A DNA stretch of 64,000 nt. Origin: Haemonchus contortus. Its lineage: Eukaryota; Nematoda; Chromadorea; Rhabditida; Trichostrongylidae. The notes under the pieces were generated by a model, which saw only the letters and a list, made by a program, of their open reading frames with translations, did no database searches and was not told the DNA's origin. Made by a program: the position numbers and the translations under genes. Of the stretch, positions 1 through 11,604 are shown in pieces. Where the stretch lies: NCBI GenBank assembly GCA_000469685.2, contig LS997567.1, forward strand, positions 5,039,374 through 5,103,373, read 5' to 3'. Position 1 is the first letter of the stretch. Each line of letters begins with the position of its first letter.

Positions 1-35
1 TACTAAACAGTTATTTATAGAAAAAAAAGGCCAAC

Positions 36-2466
36 CCAAATGTTCTCCATGCGGATCAGCAAGATCTTCGGCTCCAACCAGAGATCCAACACCTATTTCA
101 GATGCTGCATCGAGGGCTGTAAAATGACAAACTTAAATTTTGTCGAAATCACTAGCAAAACAACTAGACTGCTTTGCTCAGCAGTAACATTTCTCAGAAC
201 GAATACCGATAATCTAACAGCACCTAAAGCTCGAGGTAACTCGAAGTAGCGAGTTGGTTACAATCACGGCTACTTCTCTTTCTCACAAACATTCGTAGCT
301 TTTGTTATTTTCACTTGACTTCCTTCCAGAACTCGTTTTTTTCTTTTTTTACATTATTAGGCTACCCAGTTGGAAATGTTCGCCCCGCATTTCCCCATCA
401 AATTTTTTGTTGATCGGCTTCTGCAACATGGGCAAATTCATGTAGAAGAAGCCGATCAACAAAAGGAATTGGGCTGGACTCTTTCTACCCCGTCTGAAAT
501 ATATGGGTTCAGGTAGGGCTCCTTCGCCCCTTCGGAAACTACTTGGTTCGACCAACGCAGTTTTGGGAGGGGGTTGGGGGCAACGAACTCGAAAAATCTG
601 TCCAAGTCAGAAAGTGGGTGAGGAACTGCCTCGCCAAGCAGCCGGCCGACTTCTCCAAAAACAGATTTTGATTTAAATTATTCATGGCAGTAATGAACAG
701 TACTACTCAGGTAATAAACTTGTGAACCAATAACCAAAAGTATTAAAGTAATAAACTGATAAACAAGAGGAAGGGGCAAAATTTTTTACGTTCCTGCAAC
801 TTCATGATCGAAATGGATTTCTTGGTGACATTTCGAACCCAGAAGTGTCAGAACCCATATTTTACCTACACAACAAACCGTAGCTTCAATGGGCCCTCGA
901 TTATCATTTACCCGTCGAGATAACTCAATACCACCTACCCGTTTGCGAAGAATTATAGTGCTGCATTTGCATAAAGGTGATACTATCTCGTTGTTTCAAT
1001 TTTCGTGAAGACTTGGTGGTATTAGGTTGATGCATAATTATTGCGGATTTTTTTTCGCGGCTTTTTTCCCTCGATCGAATTTAAATATTGAGATCGAGTT
1101 TTTTCTAGAAATGATCTACTTGATTTCCTCTACAAGAATATACTCAAAAAACCATTCGCATATTTGCGAAATTAGGCTTAACTACTTTGAGAAGGATTGG
1201 AAGGTGGCACAGTCATTCCGCGATCTCAGTAACTTTTCGACAATCGAACAATCAGCCCGAGCCAACCAAGAAATGGGATCTGCCCCTAAATCTGCCATAT
1301 TCACCAGCAGGAACTTTTATGGATTACCTCATCAACCGTTCATCGAAAAATTGGCTGTAGAATGGAAGTTACGTCGATTTGGATGACTTGATGGCCGATG
1401 TCAAAGCGTTGATTGCCCCCAAGGATCAAACAACTTCTTCGCCGACTAACCAATCAATGGGAAGCAGTGCTTGACGTAGATGGTGAATAAGTCCGGAGTA
1501 ATTATATGAATATGTCTTTGCTTAGTACTTCTATAGTTTCATTAAGTAAAATTTGCTGGAAAAAATCCGCAATAAATCCGAAATAATTATGCATCAACCT
1601 AATATATAGAGGCAGGTAAAATGCAGGGGAAACAGAAAATATCAAAATAATCGTGTTTTAGATCACCTAATGAACGATCGCTGGAAAGTTACTGAGATCG
1701 CGGAATGACTGTGCCACCTTCCAATCTTTCTCGAAATAGTTAAGCCTAATTTCGCGAATATGCGGATGGTTTTTCGAGTATATTCTTGTAGAGGAAATCA
1801 AGTAGATCATTATCAGAAAAAACCCGAACTCAATATTCAAATTCTATCGAGAGAAGAAAAGCCGCGAAAAAATCCGCAATAATTATGCATCAACCTAATA
1901 TTAAGATCATAAATAGTGTTGTAAAAGCTGTTTCGCTCGCAGATTTCCTCCCATGAAGTCTCTTCCCAAACACGACCACACCAACACACCTAACTCCCAG
2001 AAATTTTTTTGACCATGGAGCGGGGAGGGGCGAGGCAAACGAAGGGGAGGGGGAGAAGGAAACGGGGACACACACATTAAATTACTTTGAAATTCAAATC
2101 AAATAGCTATCCACTACAAACTGGTTAGTTTTGTTGAATATACCGTCTAAAACCTAACATAGCTGATGAGAAGGGGAAAAAATAAATAAACATTCGAAAA
2201 TACTAGTGACCCACCTAGATTGATGTTATCAACGTAATCTTCGAAACTGTCGAATCTCATTTGTTCCACGTCAATAACCTTGATTAGTAATTACATAAGA
2301 AATTACAATACTCATAAAAAACTATCTTGTAAAACAGAATGAAAAACCAGGAGTCTGGCGAGATTAAAAAACAAACCGGTCCTCCAACAGCTTCTACAAG
2401 AAGTGCAAACAGGTAACCATCACTCCATGACGTTTCGAAACCCTCGATTATGCTGTCCGGAAGGAG
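36..2466 (-). CDS. fln-2-like: Filamin-like gene, exons 7-9: CH3 domain (runs off the left edge)
   Basis: Exon 2466-2377 (30 codons) begins LLPDSIIEGFETSWSDGYLF and ends in VEAVGGP. Exon 2278-2215 reads VIDVEQMRFDSFEDYVDNIN. Exon 116-36 reads ALDAASEIGVGSLVGAEDLA, then DPHGEHLG, before a donor at 35-34. Phases match (0, 0/1, 1). The tail matches the C-terminal half of a CH domain, so this is a third CH domain after the canonical pair. The acceptor of the middle exon is a weak AAG. The flanking introns are 2.1 and 2.7 kb and house the mariner and MITE insertions. Confidence 0.8.
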
Positions 2467-5400
2467 CTAAATAGTACCAGTTATATTCCGTTCCATTGGT
2501 TATTCAAAAAAATCAGGCCTTTTTTTAAGCCCTGTCAAATCGGGCTAGGGAACAAATCGCCTACAAATCGGTAAACGCTCTGTTAACATATGATAGAAAT
2601 GAGTAGAGAACCTAATTGGGGTGGAGGGAATTTGCTAAGCCCTAGGAAAGCACAGGAAGCACCCTTACCCACGTGGGTAAGCCCACGGCTTTGTCTATTT
2701 GATAGCATCAATTGCTGCAACTGATAGATTCCGTGGTAAGGGGCTTTGAAGCCATAATTTTTTCGAGAAATCCTACTGTACTAATAGGATGCTAATTTTG
2801 AGGAAAAAATTCTTCCGGAATATTCCAGGATTCCCATAAAAATACCGTAAAATGACTATATTCACCCGTATAAGCATGACATATCAGAAGATCGTAATAT
2901 CGCTTTCGGTTGACCAGTACGAGGGTCATCTCCTACCTCTTTGCTTCGAGGTTCAGGGCGTTCGAAGGAGGTATTTAGAACTGCTTAGAAGAGGCTTCAA
3001 TGCCAAACGTTTGACCCACGTTCCAGTAGAATGAGCAGGGAAGTGACCGGATTCGAACTCGTGAAGGAGCCCGAGATGATGATGGGTAGGCAGTTCGCTC
3101 ATTATATGGTCGAATGGGCAAGGATGAGGTGTCCGAATATATCATGCCTATATTCTTGATCAGAGTCCTTATATAGAAATTTCACTTAATTCTCAGATAA
3201 CCCCAGGAAAATCGGGACGTTTGCGCAGTTTTCGTCAAATACTTCTGCCAAGGGCCTGGTAGAAAGCTCGAGAGAGATGTCGCAGCAAGCTACATCATTG
3301 AAAAGTACGGTACTAAGAATGCATTCTGACGGGTGTGGTGCAGCAGGAACGAAATCTTCGCGTCGCGGCGAGAGGGACGCCGCGCGCGAAGGAGTATAGC
3401 AGATTGCAGTAGCGGGTAAAAAATACAGGAACAAAAGAACTAATAGCAGAATCATGCCTAAAACAATGATCGCATATCGATCGAGCTGTATGAAGAACGC
3501 CAGAACTGTAATAACGGCGAACGAATGGTCCGCGACAGCCGCGTGCGGCGGATCGATTACCTAAAACCGTTCCTACTGCGCGTCTCGCCATTCTGACGAC
3601 TACTGGATCTCTATAATAGAGATTATCACTGAACCTTGAAGGCTCATTATAGACAATAAAAAGAAAAAAACTGGGATGACGCCAATCGTAGTGTCAAAAG
3701 TGCATAAGACGACTAGAAAACCGGCAAATTCGTCGATCCCTTAACGATATGCACACTATGGAAATTTCCACCATCTCAGATTCATCCATGATGCAGACAT
3801 GCATACAGATTGAAATTGGAGAAAAAAAAACGCCACGTGGATCAAGGGTGACTTAACTTAGTTTTTCTGGAGAGAAAACAAGTTCCGATCCAGCTATTCT
3901 AGCAGAAAGAAATTCGTACATCGATGAAAGGACTGATCGTGCACTGATGGGAGGATATGGGGATGACTTTGGTTGTTTCATTTTGCAGTAACCTTCGAAG
4001 TGGTTAAGCGACCGGTGGATCGCTCCGGTATCTTTGAGCTGGAGCTTGCTTACAGCAAAGGAGTTCAGAAAAATGCAGGAACCCTCTGGAAAAGCGCCTG
4101 TACCAGTTTCATTTATGGAGACCTCGAAATCGAATATAAGACAACGCATTCTGAAATATAACGCGCTTTTGGGCGAGGGTTTTCCGGCGGATAGACAGCT
4201 TCTATCAGAAGAACAAGGGAGAGGGGCAGTAGGATCGGTTTTGTGTAATCGATTCGCCGCACGCGGCTGTCGTGAACCATTCGTTTGCCGTTATTACAGC
4301 TCTAGTGTTCTTCTTACAGCTCAATCGATATGCGATCCTTATTTTAGTCATGATTCTGCTGTTAGCTCCTTTGTTCCTGTATTTCCTACCCGCTGCTGCA
4401 TTCTGCTACATTCCTTCGCGCGCGGCATCTCTCTCGCCGCGACGCGACACTTGTACATCAGCTGGTCAACTACAAGGCATTGTAGCCATGGGCCACATAT
4501 GCGTTCAAAAGTCATCACGATTCAGAGTTCAAGTCGAATGCAAGGCTCATTACAAAAACGTGATTGATTAACCCCTAAAATATTCAGCCTCAGATTGTAT
4601 CCTATGAGTAACAAGTGAATGTGAAGTCATGAGAAACACTTGGGTAGCTTGTAAACATAATATAAAACTTGGGTCAACGTGGTTGCGGTAAATAACGAAT
4701 TCTGAAAACTGAAATCGTCGTAAATTTGAATGGCATCCTATCACTTTGCATCATCACTTTACTGTTTCGAAGTAACTATGGAGTAAAGAGACTGATGGGC
4801 CAATGAAAATGGTATCTACATGAATTGAGCGTAGGCAGGGAAGCGGGCTGAGAACACCTTTCGCTGAAGAGAACAGGAAAAAGTAACGGTTCAAGAAGAA
4901 TCGGATCGAATATGAACTACCCACAAAGCGAGAATACTGCAGTAATAACGCCTAATAGCTCTGGTTTCCTTTACTACTGGAGTAACATTCCTCTACTAGC
5001 ACGATCAGGCTGGGTGCAAAAGCGAAACTATTCGATACCACCCACAAAAAATTCAGTTGCACATGTTAATCATCAAGTAATCATACTGTGGGCAAAATGG
5101 GCGGAGACAGGTGGCTCCGCCCAAACTCCTAATGTGTTCTTAATATCAAAAAATTAGCCGCTAGTTTTAAAAAAACACCCACCGTTTGAACCCGTCGTAG
5201 TGTGGCTTGGTAACCGCATGCTCCTCTCATTATAAAATATGATAAATATGTGATACACGACAACTCGTCCAAGTGGGGGCTGTTCAGATGCGCTGCTGAT
5301 ATAATCGGTGGGATATTTAAATATTCATTTGCAAGTTTCAGAGCACGTTCACAATTTGCCAGTCTGAAGATAACTTTTAGATGATCTTTCAAATAAAAAG

Positions 5401-8400
5401 AAATCATATTTCTAGTGTACTCACCCTTTTGCGGGATCTAATCCTTTCCATTCAGGACACAAACCTGGCTGGCAGTATTCCAATAAAGCGCTCAACGCTC
5501 GGCCATCGTTCCAATTCGTTCGAAAATTTGTGAGCTTCATTTCTGGTAGAACTGACTGGAACAATGAAATTGTATTCGCAATATGTCACACATAAAATGT
5601 TGAATTTTTCCAACGTAAGGTGAAGAGAAAATTGAAAAAAGGTATAATGGGCAATAGAACCAATCCGGTCGCGGCGACTTCTAGCTAGTTGCCTCGCCGA
5701 GCGTCATGACCTAGTTAGTTGTCTCAGGTATTTGCCGCGCGATATGCCACATGCGAGTAATCCCGGGTACGGGATCGGGGACTAATACCAGCAACTTTTA
5801 GCCACAAAAGTACCCAATTTGAGATAATTCGAGATTGATTAAGTAAAAAAAGTTAAGTTGGAAAGCAATACTGACGCACCTGAATCCAAGCCATTACCAG
5901 TTTTTTCGGTGGTATTTTGCTACGTGATGCGATTTGATATCGTTGTATAAGACACCATATCAAACCAAGTATAAGTTTTGTGTTCCCTTCGACCACATCA
6001 TGGCTTCCTGAAAAGAACGATGGTCCCTTATGGAATGTGTTTCTTCGGGGCAATGCAGACATGCGTGAGGAAGCGGTCAAGTTCAACGTCTGGGTCAACA
6101 ATGAAATCGCCTTAGCTGAAACCCGCAAACAACCAACTCCACCCCCATTTGTTGTCGATGTATTCCCAAGGAAACGATTCCAGCCGATGACTTCAGTGCT
6201 TTGGGAATATAAAGTAGTAAACGTAGTTACGGCCAAAAAGAAATGCTAAAATTCCCACAGTAAAAATTGAAAGGGGGAATATAAAGGAGCCGTCATAGCA
6301 TTTGCACAGCTACATGAACGGAAAGAAGTTAATTTGAAGTCACTTAAATAGAATTAAAAAAGGAATGGTAGGGCCCGCAGATGAAAGTTGCTCAGGAGAG
6401 TGGTCACTGTGAATCCTACTGGTTCAAAACTTTTCAAGTTCCGCGAAATTTCTATAGGATCTATGTAGTAGGTAGTAATGGTAATTAGTAAAGTTATTAC
6501 CAATATTGACAGTCTTGATGCCATCTTCTCTGAGAGCGTCTAACGCCATTTGTACATTGAGTAACATTTGTATCTCCGTCGGCTCATCTTCATAAATCTG
6601 AAACTTCCTTTATGTCAGTCACTTTCAAGAGAGTAGGATCAGAAAGAGGAAGAGAGAGAGAGAACGAAAGAAAGAGAGAAAGATAAGGGATGAGAGAAAC
6701 AGAGATCAGAGAGAAGGACGTGTCGACAAGTAGACATCAAACTGAATGACAGCTCATGCGGCACTCCTTATTCGGGAGCCCCTGCCCGTTCGAGCGAGAA
6801 GGGGAACTGCGTAGAGGATCTACCCGATACAATCCACGGCCTGCCGAAAACAATAATGGCGAGGTAGGACCAAATAAAGGAAGCAGGAATAAGTTGTCAA
6901 AGAAGAGTGTGACTGGGGAGGAGCCTAGTTACTTGTTAGTGATTACTGGTTGGTAAACTACAGACTCTAAAAGTTAAAAGTCGCATCAGAAGGTGATAGG
7001 ATGGTGGGGGCATAGGAAGAAGGGAGAATGCTCGCATTTCTGACTGGAACTTAGAAGATCAAGGGTAAATCAAAAGCGTCCAGGTCTAATTGTTGCCCGG
7101 TCTAATTCTGTGGTGCGCGCCATGTATTGCACTTCCATCGAATATTGTTGAAGCATTTGAATGGAGATTGGGGCCTAACTATTACTTATTTGGGTCAACT
7201 GCATCATAGATCAGGGATTATGTCCCATATGTCACATATATGAATTTTGGTTCCATCTAGTCATCTTTAGCAGTACCTCAGCGTTAAGTTTATCCAGGCT
7301 CGGTGCCCTGTGAGATTTGATCGCTGGACAGTAATTTGAGGGCTGCATCTTTCGCTGGGCCCCCTCCCCTCCCTTCTCTGATCATCTCGACAAAACAAGA
7401 TGTCCAAAATGGTTACAAATATTCGCTGGTATTCAGCGTACTACTGTCAAAGGCAGATACTAGGCATGGCAGGAAGGCCTGAAAAATTGGGCAAAGTTAG
7501 TCCTGTAATAGTAAACGGAGGTGTAATAGGATAAGATAACCTTTGATATAAACAATGCTATTGAATCCAGTGATCACCTTTCCATAATATTTTCGTCCTT
7601 GAAGTGATTCAATCAGTCGAATCAGTACAACGCCATTAGCGAGATCACGTGATAGATCCGAGATTTTCGGGGCTTCTATCTGAAAGAAAACCTGCTCAAA
7701 TGATGAGTTTCCCATAAAAAGTGATTAGAATTGAATTTCCATTTAAATGGCATTTCATCGGCTATCTAGAAGGCCGACGTTTGAAGCTTTTCGGCGTTGA
7801 CACCTCTCTAAAGATGCGCCACGCGCCCATCATCCACTTGGAATCTTAGAGGCGTTTGTATGCATTGTAGTCTACATAATGACTTGCTGGGCCCAGGCGG
7901 TGTTTTAAAAAGGTCTTTCATCCCCCAAGACCGATTAGGTACCGAATAGTGACCCCGAAGAAATGAAAGGTTTGGATGGCCCAAGTGGGTACCGATCTGG
8001 AATTCGATCACGGGATCATACATATGGTAGTACTGGTAGCGGTAGTTGGTACTACCTAATCTTGTCCACCTTAATAGCTACCGTGAATTAACCCAAGCGA
8101 TCAAATCGACAAGATTTGGTCACGTACGCGTAAAATCAATAGCTATTCTTGGATCAAGGTGATGGCGGGCATGACGTCATCCGGGTGTCTTTTTAGCCTG
8201 TCCATTTGATTAAACCTTTTTGTTAGATCACTAATCCCTGACAAATCCTCTATGGAGTGGGAAAAACCGAAAAATTCTCAAAGAAACAGTTTTAGACTCC
8301 CGAATGGGCTATGCTTTGTTGACATAGTCCTCAAAGTCAGTAAACCGTCAAATCCTAGTGTGAGAGATAGCCGGTCACATGTCAATAATGACCAGTCGAG

Positions 8401-9170
8401 GTAGCTCGAGCTAGTCCAGCTCTCCATCACTACGCACACATCAACACACTTATTAGGAGACATTTGTAAACAAAAATTTGATACTTACTCGTTAGAACGA
8501 AATCGATCGGATGATTGAGTAGTGGGAATGATAGTAAGAGGAAGTATCTTCATAAATTGATATGAATATTTAAAATCGTCAAGTTCCGCTACCTCGAAGT
8601 TCTAAAGCTTCACCTTACTTTGTAGAGATTACCAGTAACACAAGTTCCACGAGTTGGAACCTATGCGGGAAGCTTCTAATAGCCCGACTACTCATAATGT
8701 GCCCTTAAGAAGGAATTTGGATGTTCCCTTCAGCCCTCCAGAACCATCCCCTCTAAACGGAACATTTTTTTAACCAATTTTCACGTTGCCATTGCAGCAA
8801 TCGTAGGATCATGTTGTTATTGTTGTTGTTTTTGTAGGGGTGGCCTTCTTCATACAAGTTTAGGCCCATACAATGAATATGTATAATTTGAAATTTCATA
8901 CCCGTGTAATAAATATGTATAATTAAAAGTTTGAATAAATGGAGCTCAAAATTATGTTAATAAAATTGCGAATTTGCAAAAATGCGGACGAGTTTTTATG
9001 GAAGTTATGAGGCATTACTAAAAAGATGGCAACGTGAAAGCAGCTACACACATGGATAACGGGCATAGTGACGTCGGGCGTTTTTGAAATATAATAGGCA
9101 CCTGTTGATTGATCCAATTTGTAAACGTTTCGCATTGTATATCGATCCATAGCTGACGATTTTCATCCAT
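36..9170 (-). CDS. fln-2-like: Filamin-like actin-binding protein, jitterbug/FLN-2 type (5' part, partial)
   Basis: Nine minus-strand exons join without a frame break: 9170-9102, 7679-7578, 6597-6501, 6007-5880, 5555-5425, 5363-5183, 2466-2377, 2278-2215 and 116-36 (314 codons, continuing off the left edge). Every junction has AG acceptor and GT donor in matching phase. The protein opens MDENRQLWIDIQ and has three calponin-homology domains: CH1 about residues 5-117, CH2 about 125-230, CH3 from about 237. Filamins cross-link actin with a CH pair; three CH domains are typical of the Drosophila jitterbug/C. elegans FLN-2 branch. The Ig-like rod expected later lies outside the window. I chose the ATG at 9170 because it lies just before the CH1 core and no in-frame ATG lies between it and the acceptor at 9185; an upstream exon is possible. 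Two introns exceed 2 kb and are full of mobile elements. Confidence 0.88.
406..463. repeat. Near-perfect 58-nt hairpin in a filamin-gene intron
   Basis: The 17-base arm tttgttgatcggcttct at 406-422 is perfectly complementary to 447-463. Five further base pairs (acatg/catgt) follow after a 3x3 internal loop, and the terminal loop is about 8 nt. The size and shape are like a pre-miRNA or a tiny palindromic repeat. I do not recognise a known miRNA seed. Confidence 0.6.
1022..1898 (+). mobile_element. Decayed mariner element, Hsmar1/bandit-type ends, foldback rearranged
   Basis: The left end begins ttaggttgatgcataattat and the right end is its inverse, flanked by TA on both sides (1020-1021 and 1899-1900), the mariner target duplication. 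These ends closely resemble the Hsmar1/MADE1 and hookworm bandit inverted repeats. A degenerate transposase C-terminus is legible around 1345-1500 (NGSYVDLDDLMADVKALIA, then a frameshifted EAVLDVDGEY). A third copy of the terminal repeat ends at about 1602, so a short mariner (1022-1602) carries an extra inverted copy of its own 5' 220 bp (about 1675-1898). Stops and frameshifts make it non-functional. It lies in an intron of the filamin-like gene. Confidence 0.8.
3331..3598 (-). mobile_element. 268-bp MITE, family M, copy 1
   Basis: Terminal inverted repeats pair the ends gggtgtggtgc and (inverted) g.gagacg.gcagtaggaacg. The element is bounded by the perfect 9-bp target duplication cattctgac at 3322-3330 and 3599-3607. 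The GC-rich ends and T-rich middle are shared with the copies at 4218, 11762, 35560, 39528 and 58705. A 9-bp duplication suggests Mutator-like mobilisation, but no transposase is present. It sits in a filamin-gene intron. Confidence 0.85.
4218..4449 (+). mobile_element. MITE family M, copy 2 (3' end missing)
   Basis: This is about 230 bp with the family start gggagaggggcagtaggatc and the conserved inner block cgccgcacgcggctgtcg. It breaks off after gacgcgaca, where SINE-like sequence begins at once. The hydrophobic reading frame shared by the family is open in this copy. No target duplication is visible because the right end is lost. Confidence 0.75.
4450..4578 (+). mobile_element. tRNA-derived SINE, 3' part
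   Basis: The sequence follows the body and tail of the SINE seen at 22588-22862: the cattgta..ggcc block, the cgattc.ga.t block and a final gtgattgattaac. It abuts the truncated MITE copy 2, so the two elements are nested or recombined. Confidence 0.5.
5183..6597 (-). CDS. fln-2-like: Filamin-like gene, exons 3-6: end of CH1 and complete CH2
   Basis: Exon 6597-6501 encodes NVQMALDALREDGIKTVNIG. Exon 6007-5880 finishes CH1 with LILGLIWCLIQRYQI and starts CH2 with PPKKLVMAWIQ. Exon 5555-5425 carries LTNFRTNWNDGRALSALLE and the filamin-typical PGLCPEW. Exon 5363-5183 carries ERALKLANEYLNIPP and HLDELSCITYLSYF, ending phase 0 at RRVQT. The matches run through the whole CH1-CH2 pair in family order, which rules out chance ORFs. 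Introns here are 60-500 bases, in contrast to the expanded introns on either side. Confidence 0.9.
6641..6716 (+). repeat. GA-rich simple repeat
   Basis: Degenerate (GA)n/(GAAA)n purine tract in a filamin-gene intron, upstream of exon 6597-6501 in the minus sense. Confidence 0.8.
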
Positions 9171-9184
9171 ATCATGGAAATTTT
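7578..9184 (-). CDS. fln-2-like: Filamin-like gene, first exons: start of CH1 domain
   Basis: Exon 9184-9102 carries the CH1 opening with the classic filamin pattern WIDIQ..TFTNWIN. It follows an acceptor (cggcag) at 9187-9185, so bases 9184-9171 are probably 5' untranslated or joined to a leader. Exon 7679-7578 reads IEAPKISDLSRDL, then NGVVLIRLIESLQGRK, the second CH helix region. It has exactly 34 codons, in phase 0 at both ends. The 1.4-kb intron between them contains a SINE copy at about 7795-8045. Confidence 0.87.
7795..8045 (-). mobile_element. tRNA-derived SINE copy (degenerate)
   Basis: Read on the minus strand it follows the SINE order: cccacttgggccatcc, then the caagtcattatgtag block, then gattcc.a.tggatga, gcgcat and a final tcaacgcc. 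It lies within the first large filamin-gene intron. Confidence 0.6.
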
Positions 9185-10020
9185 CTGCCGATCGATATGA
9201 AGATGAGATCAAAAGGATGAAGAACGCAAAAGAACGATGAATAAAATGAAGCTGAAAGAAACATTTTGATAGTTATGAAGATGGTTATGGTGATAGTGAT
9301 GAAAGGCAATCTATCTGATGGCAGTTGTACGGGGAAGAACAGATGGGAGGAGGGAGTTCCGTCGTTATGAACTCGTTTCCTGGGGAAAAGCTTGATACAT
9401 AGGAAGTAAGTTATGATGCCCCATTAGAGAGGTGGTGAAGTGGAAGTGATGAAATGAAGATCAAAGACGCCAGTGATCTACCCCATCAATAGATCTGATA
9501 CTGAATCAGGAAAGAGCAGTAAACGTGTCTCACAACGCAAACACATATCGGATATAGCCAAATGCCGAGGTGGCACAGTGCTTTGCTCGTCCGCACAACA
9601 TTCGATGGAGGGGACGACGGGGGTAGAGGGGGGGGAGCCCGTGTGCAACGCCACAGACCAAACAATTCGCCGTCCGTCCGTCGTACGATCCGCGCACTAC
9701 CTCATCGACTAGACGAGTCATCACGACCTGCACTTAATCAAGACCGGAAATAAGGAGACTCGGTGATTAGGGCGGTCAATGTGTACGCGCAGCTTTATCT
9801 CGGCTCTCCTGAAAGCGCGCAAAAACGAACGGAAATCGGAAAACGGCGAACGGTATCACTAAGGGTTCGGCAGTGATCCATTCGCTCCTCAGGCCAAGAT
9901 TTCGGTACACTAATGTTTTTGACAGAGGGTTCCGAAGGGAGGACGACAAGGAAAAACGAAGGACGATCGTACAAGTGAGGAAAATGGAAAAGCATTAGAC
10001 CGGCCAGGTGCTGAGCAACT
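9185..10020 (-). promoter_or_regulatory. CpG-rich region upstream of the filamin-like gene (putative promoter/5' region)
   Basis: Unlike the AT-rich surroundings, 9590-9990 is rich in CG dinucleotides and G runs. It lies directly upstream of the first recognisable filamin-like exon and holds no convincing exon. ORFs of 60-80 codons occur on both strands but overlap each other and have no splice context. The promoter role is inferred from position and composition only. Confidence 0.3.
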
Positions 10021-11600
10021 TTCGATTCCGAGTTTGAGTCGCATTTCCTATCAAGCAGTTAGAAATCACGGTGTTTTCAAGATTTTTTGACAGAATATCT
10101 CAAAATCACATCGACATTCGCCATTGTGTCAAAAGGCCCACTTGATCTGCGGCGAAGACGTGCAAATCCCGCCCACTCTGGTCTTAAGCCCCTCCCACGA
10201 ATGCGCTGAAAGTCACTTCATAAAACGAAAGTCAATTTTTTTACACAGAAATTCAGCCAATGCAGAAACATCAGAAAACGGTAGTGACTAATGTGGCGGA
10301 AATAATGTACGGAACAACTGACGTATTCACATAGGCGGTGAAAAAAAAGCACTCATTGACTTTTAGTCCGAAAAAGGGAAGCTCACACAAAAGGATTGCC
10401 TGACTATAGTGCACGAATGAAACACAATAGAACTGTCCAACTGCGAAAGTAAATAATAGCAGTTCAAGGGAAATCGCTGTTACCCATTAATGTGACGGAA
10501 AGAATTACTTTTATATCAACTAAATTCTCTATTCCTTCAAAGCAGGGTTTATGCTATCGGACTTGTGTAGGATAAAGATGTTCTATAGGGAGTCGAAGGC
10601 CTATGACTTCATGTACGAGCTTTGAACTCATTCAAATGCTTCCACGACGGCAACTAGAAGTCCGCCTCGTAGCGCATTCCACGAGGATTGACTGACACTT
10701 TCACTACCGGCTGACTTCTTCATCGAACCGTATTTTACTGAATGGTAATTAAATTTTCCAGAGAATTTTTTGTATCAAAGCCCTCGTTCACCACTAAGCG
10801 GGTAAGAATAAGTGGAATTGCCACAACCACGATCTTGAACTCAGTCAGATCCTCCCCATCCTGTCCAATATGAGAAATCTCCATCAATTATCATTCATTA
10901 TCAACTATGAATACTTTAACTTCGATGGCCTTTGACCTCCTAATTGTTTACCTACTTATTGACACATTACTTTGCTTGTTTACGTCTTAAGCCCTGCATC
11001 AAACAACGCCGATCAAAAATACAGAGCTGCAATAAAACTTGTAAAGTGAAAAACTAAAACAAACACAAGCTCTTAGGCTATTTCATGGGTAGAAGTAAGT
11101 AAAATCGCAAGGAGTCAACAAATTTCGTAGAAACATTGAGTTTCCCACGAAGTAATTTGAGTGAGGTTATATTTTTTTACTTTTCTTATTCACAGTGATG
11201 GATTTTCCGCATGATTTACCTATGTTTTACCAATACAGCTCAAGCAGTAAATGATAAATGTAGGGCATATCATACAGCAACCTGTTGCTTCTCTCAGTAC
11301 AAATTTAGACCAGGAACAGGTTTATCTGTCGAGCAGCTTACGTATTCATTGTCTTTCTATCCTACCAGATCCAATCATTTCTGCAAGTGATCAGCAAAGT
11401 TGCCTCGATGCAACTTTTTTCCGATTGCATTAGCAGACAAGTTTGACATCACTGAGCTGGCCTCCGATAATTGCAAAGCCTAGGAGGGGGCCTGTTCACT
11501 GGTCCTGCATGTGTTAGACGCACTTCTTCTTGTACCCTTTCTTGTAGCTCTCAACGAGCTTTCCTTTCTTCCTTTTTGATAGGAATAAGTACTATTCCTG
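10021..11600. other. Intergenic, nothing recognised
   Basis: AT-rich sequence without credible exons, repeats shared elsewhere in the window, or RNA genes. The short ORF at 11251-11433 has no splice or family support. Confidence 0.5.
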
Positions 11601-11604
11601 GGTG

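Noticed and set aside
3853..4149. 98-codon minus-strand ORF
   Set aside because: Adjacent to MITE/SINE sequence, antisense ORF also open, no family resemblance.
4034..4567. 177-codon plus-strand ORF
   Set aside because: It runs through MITE copy 2 and SINE sequence, so it is a repeat-derived chance frame.
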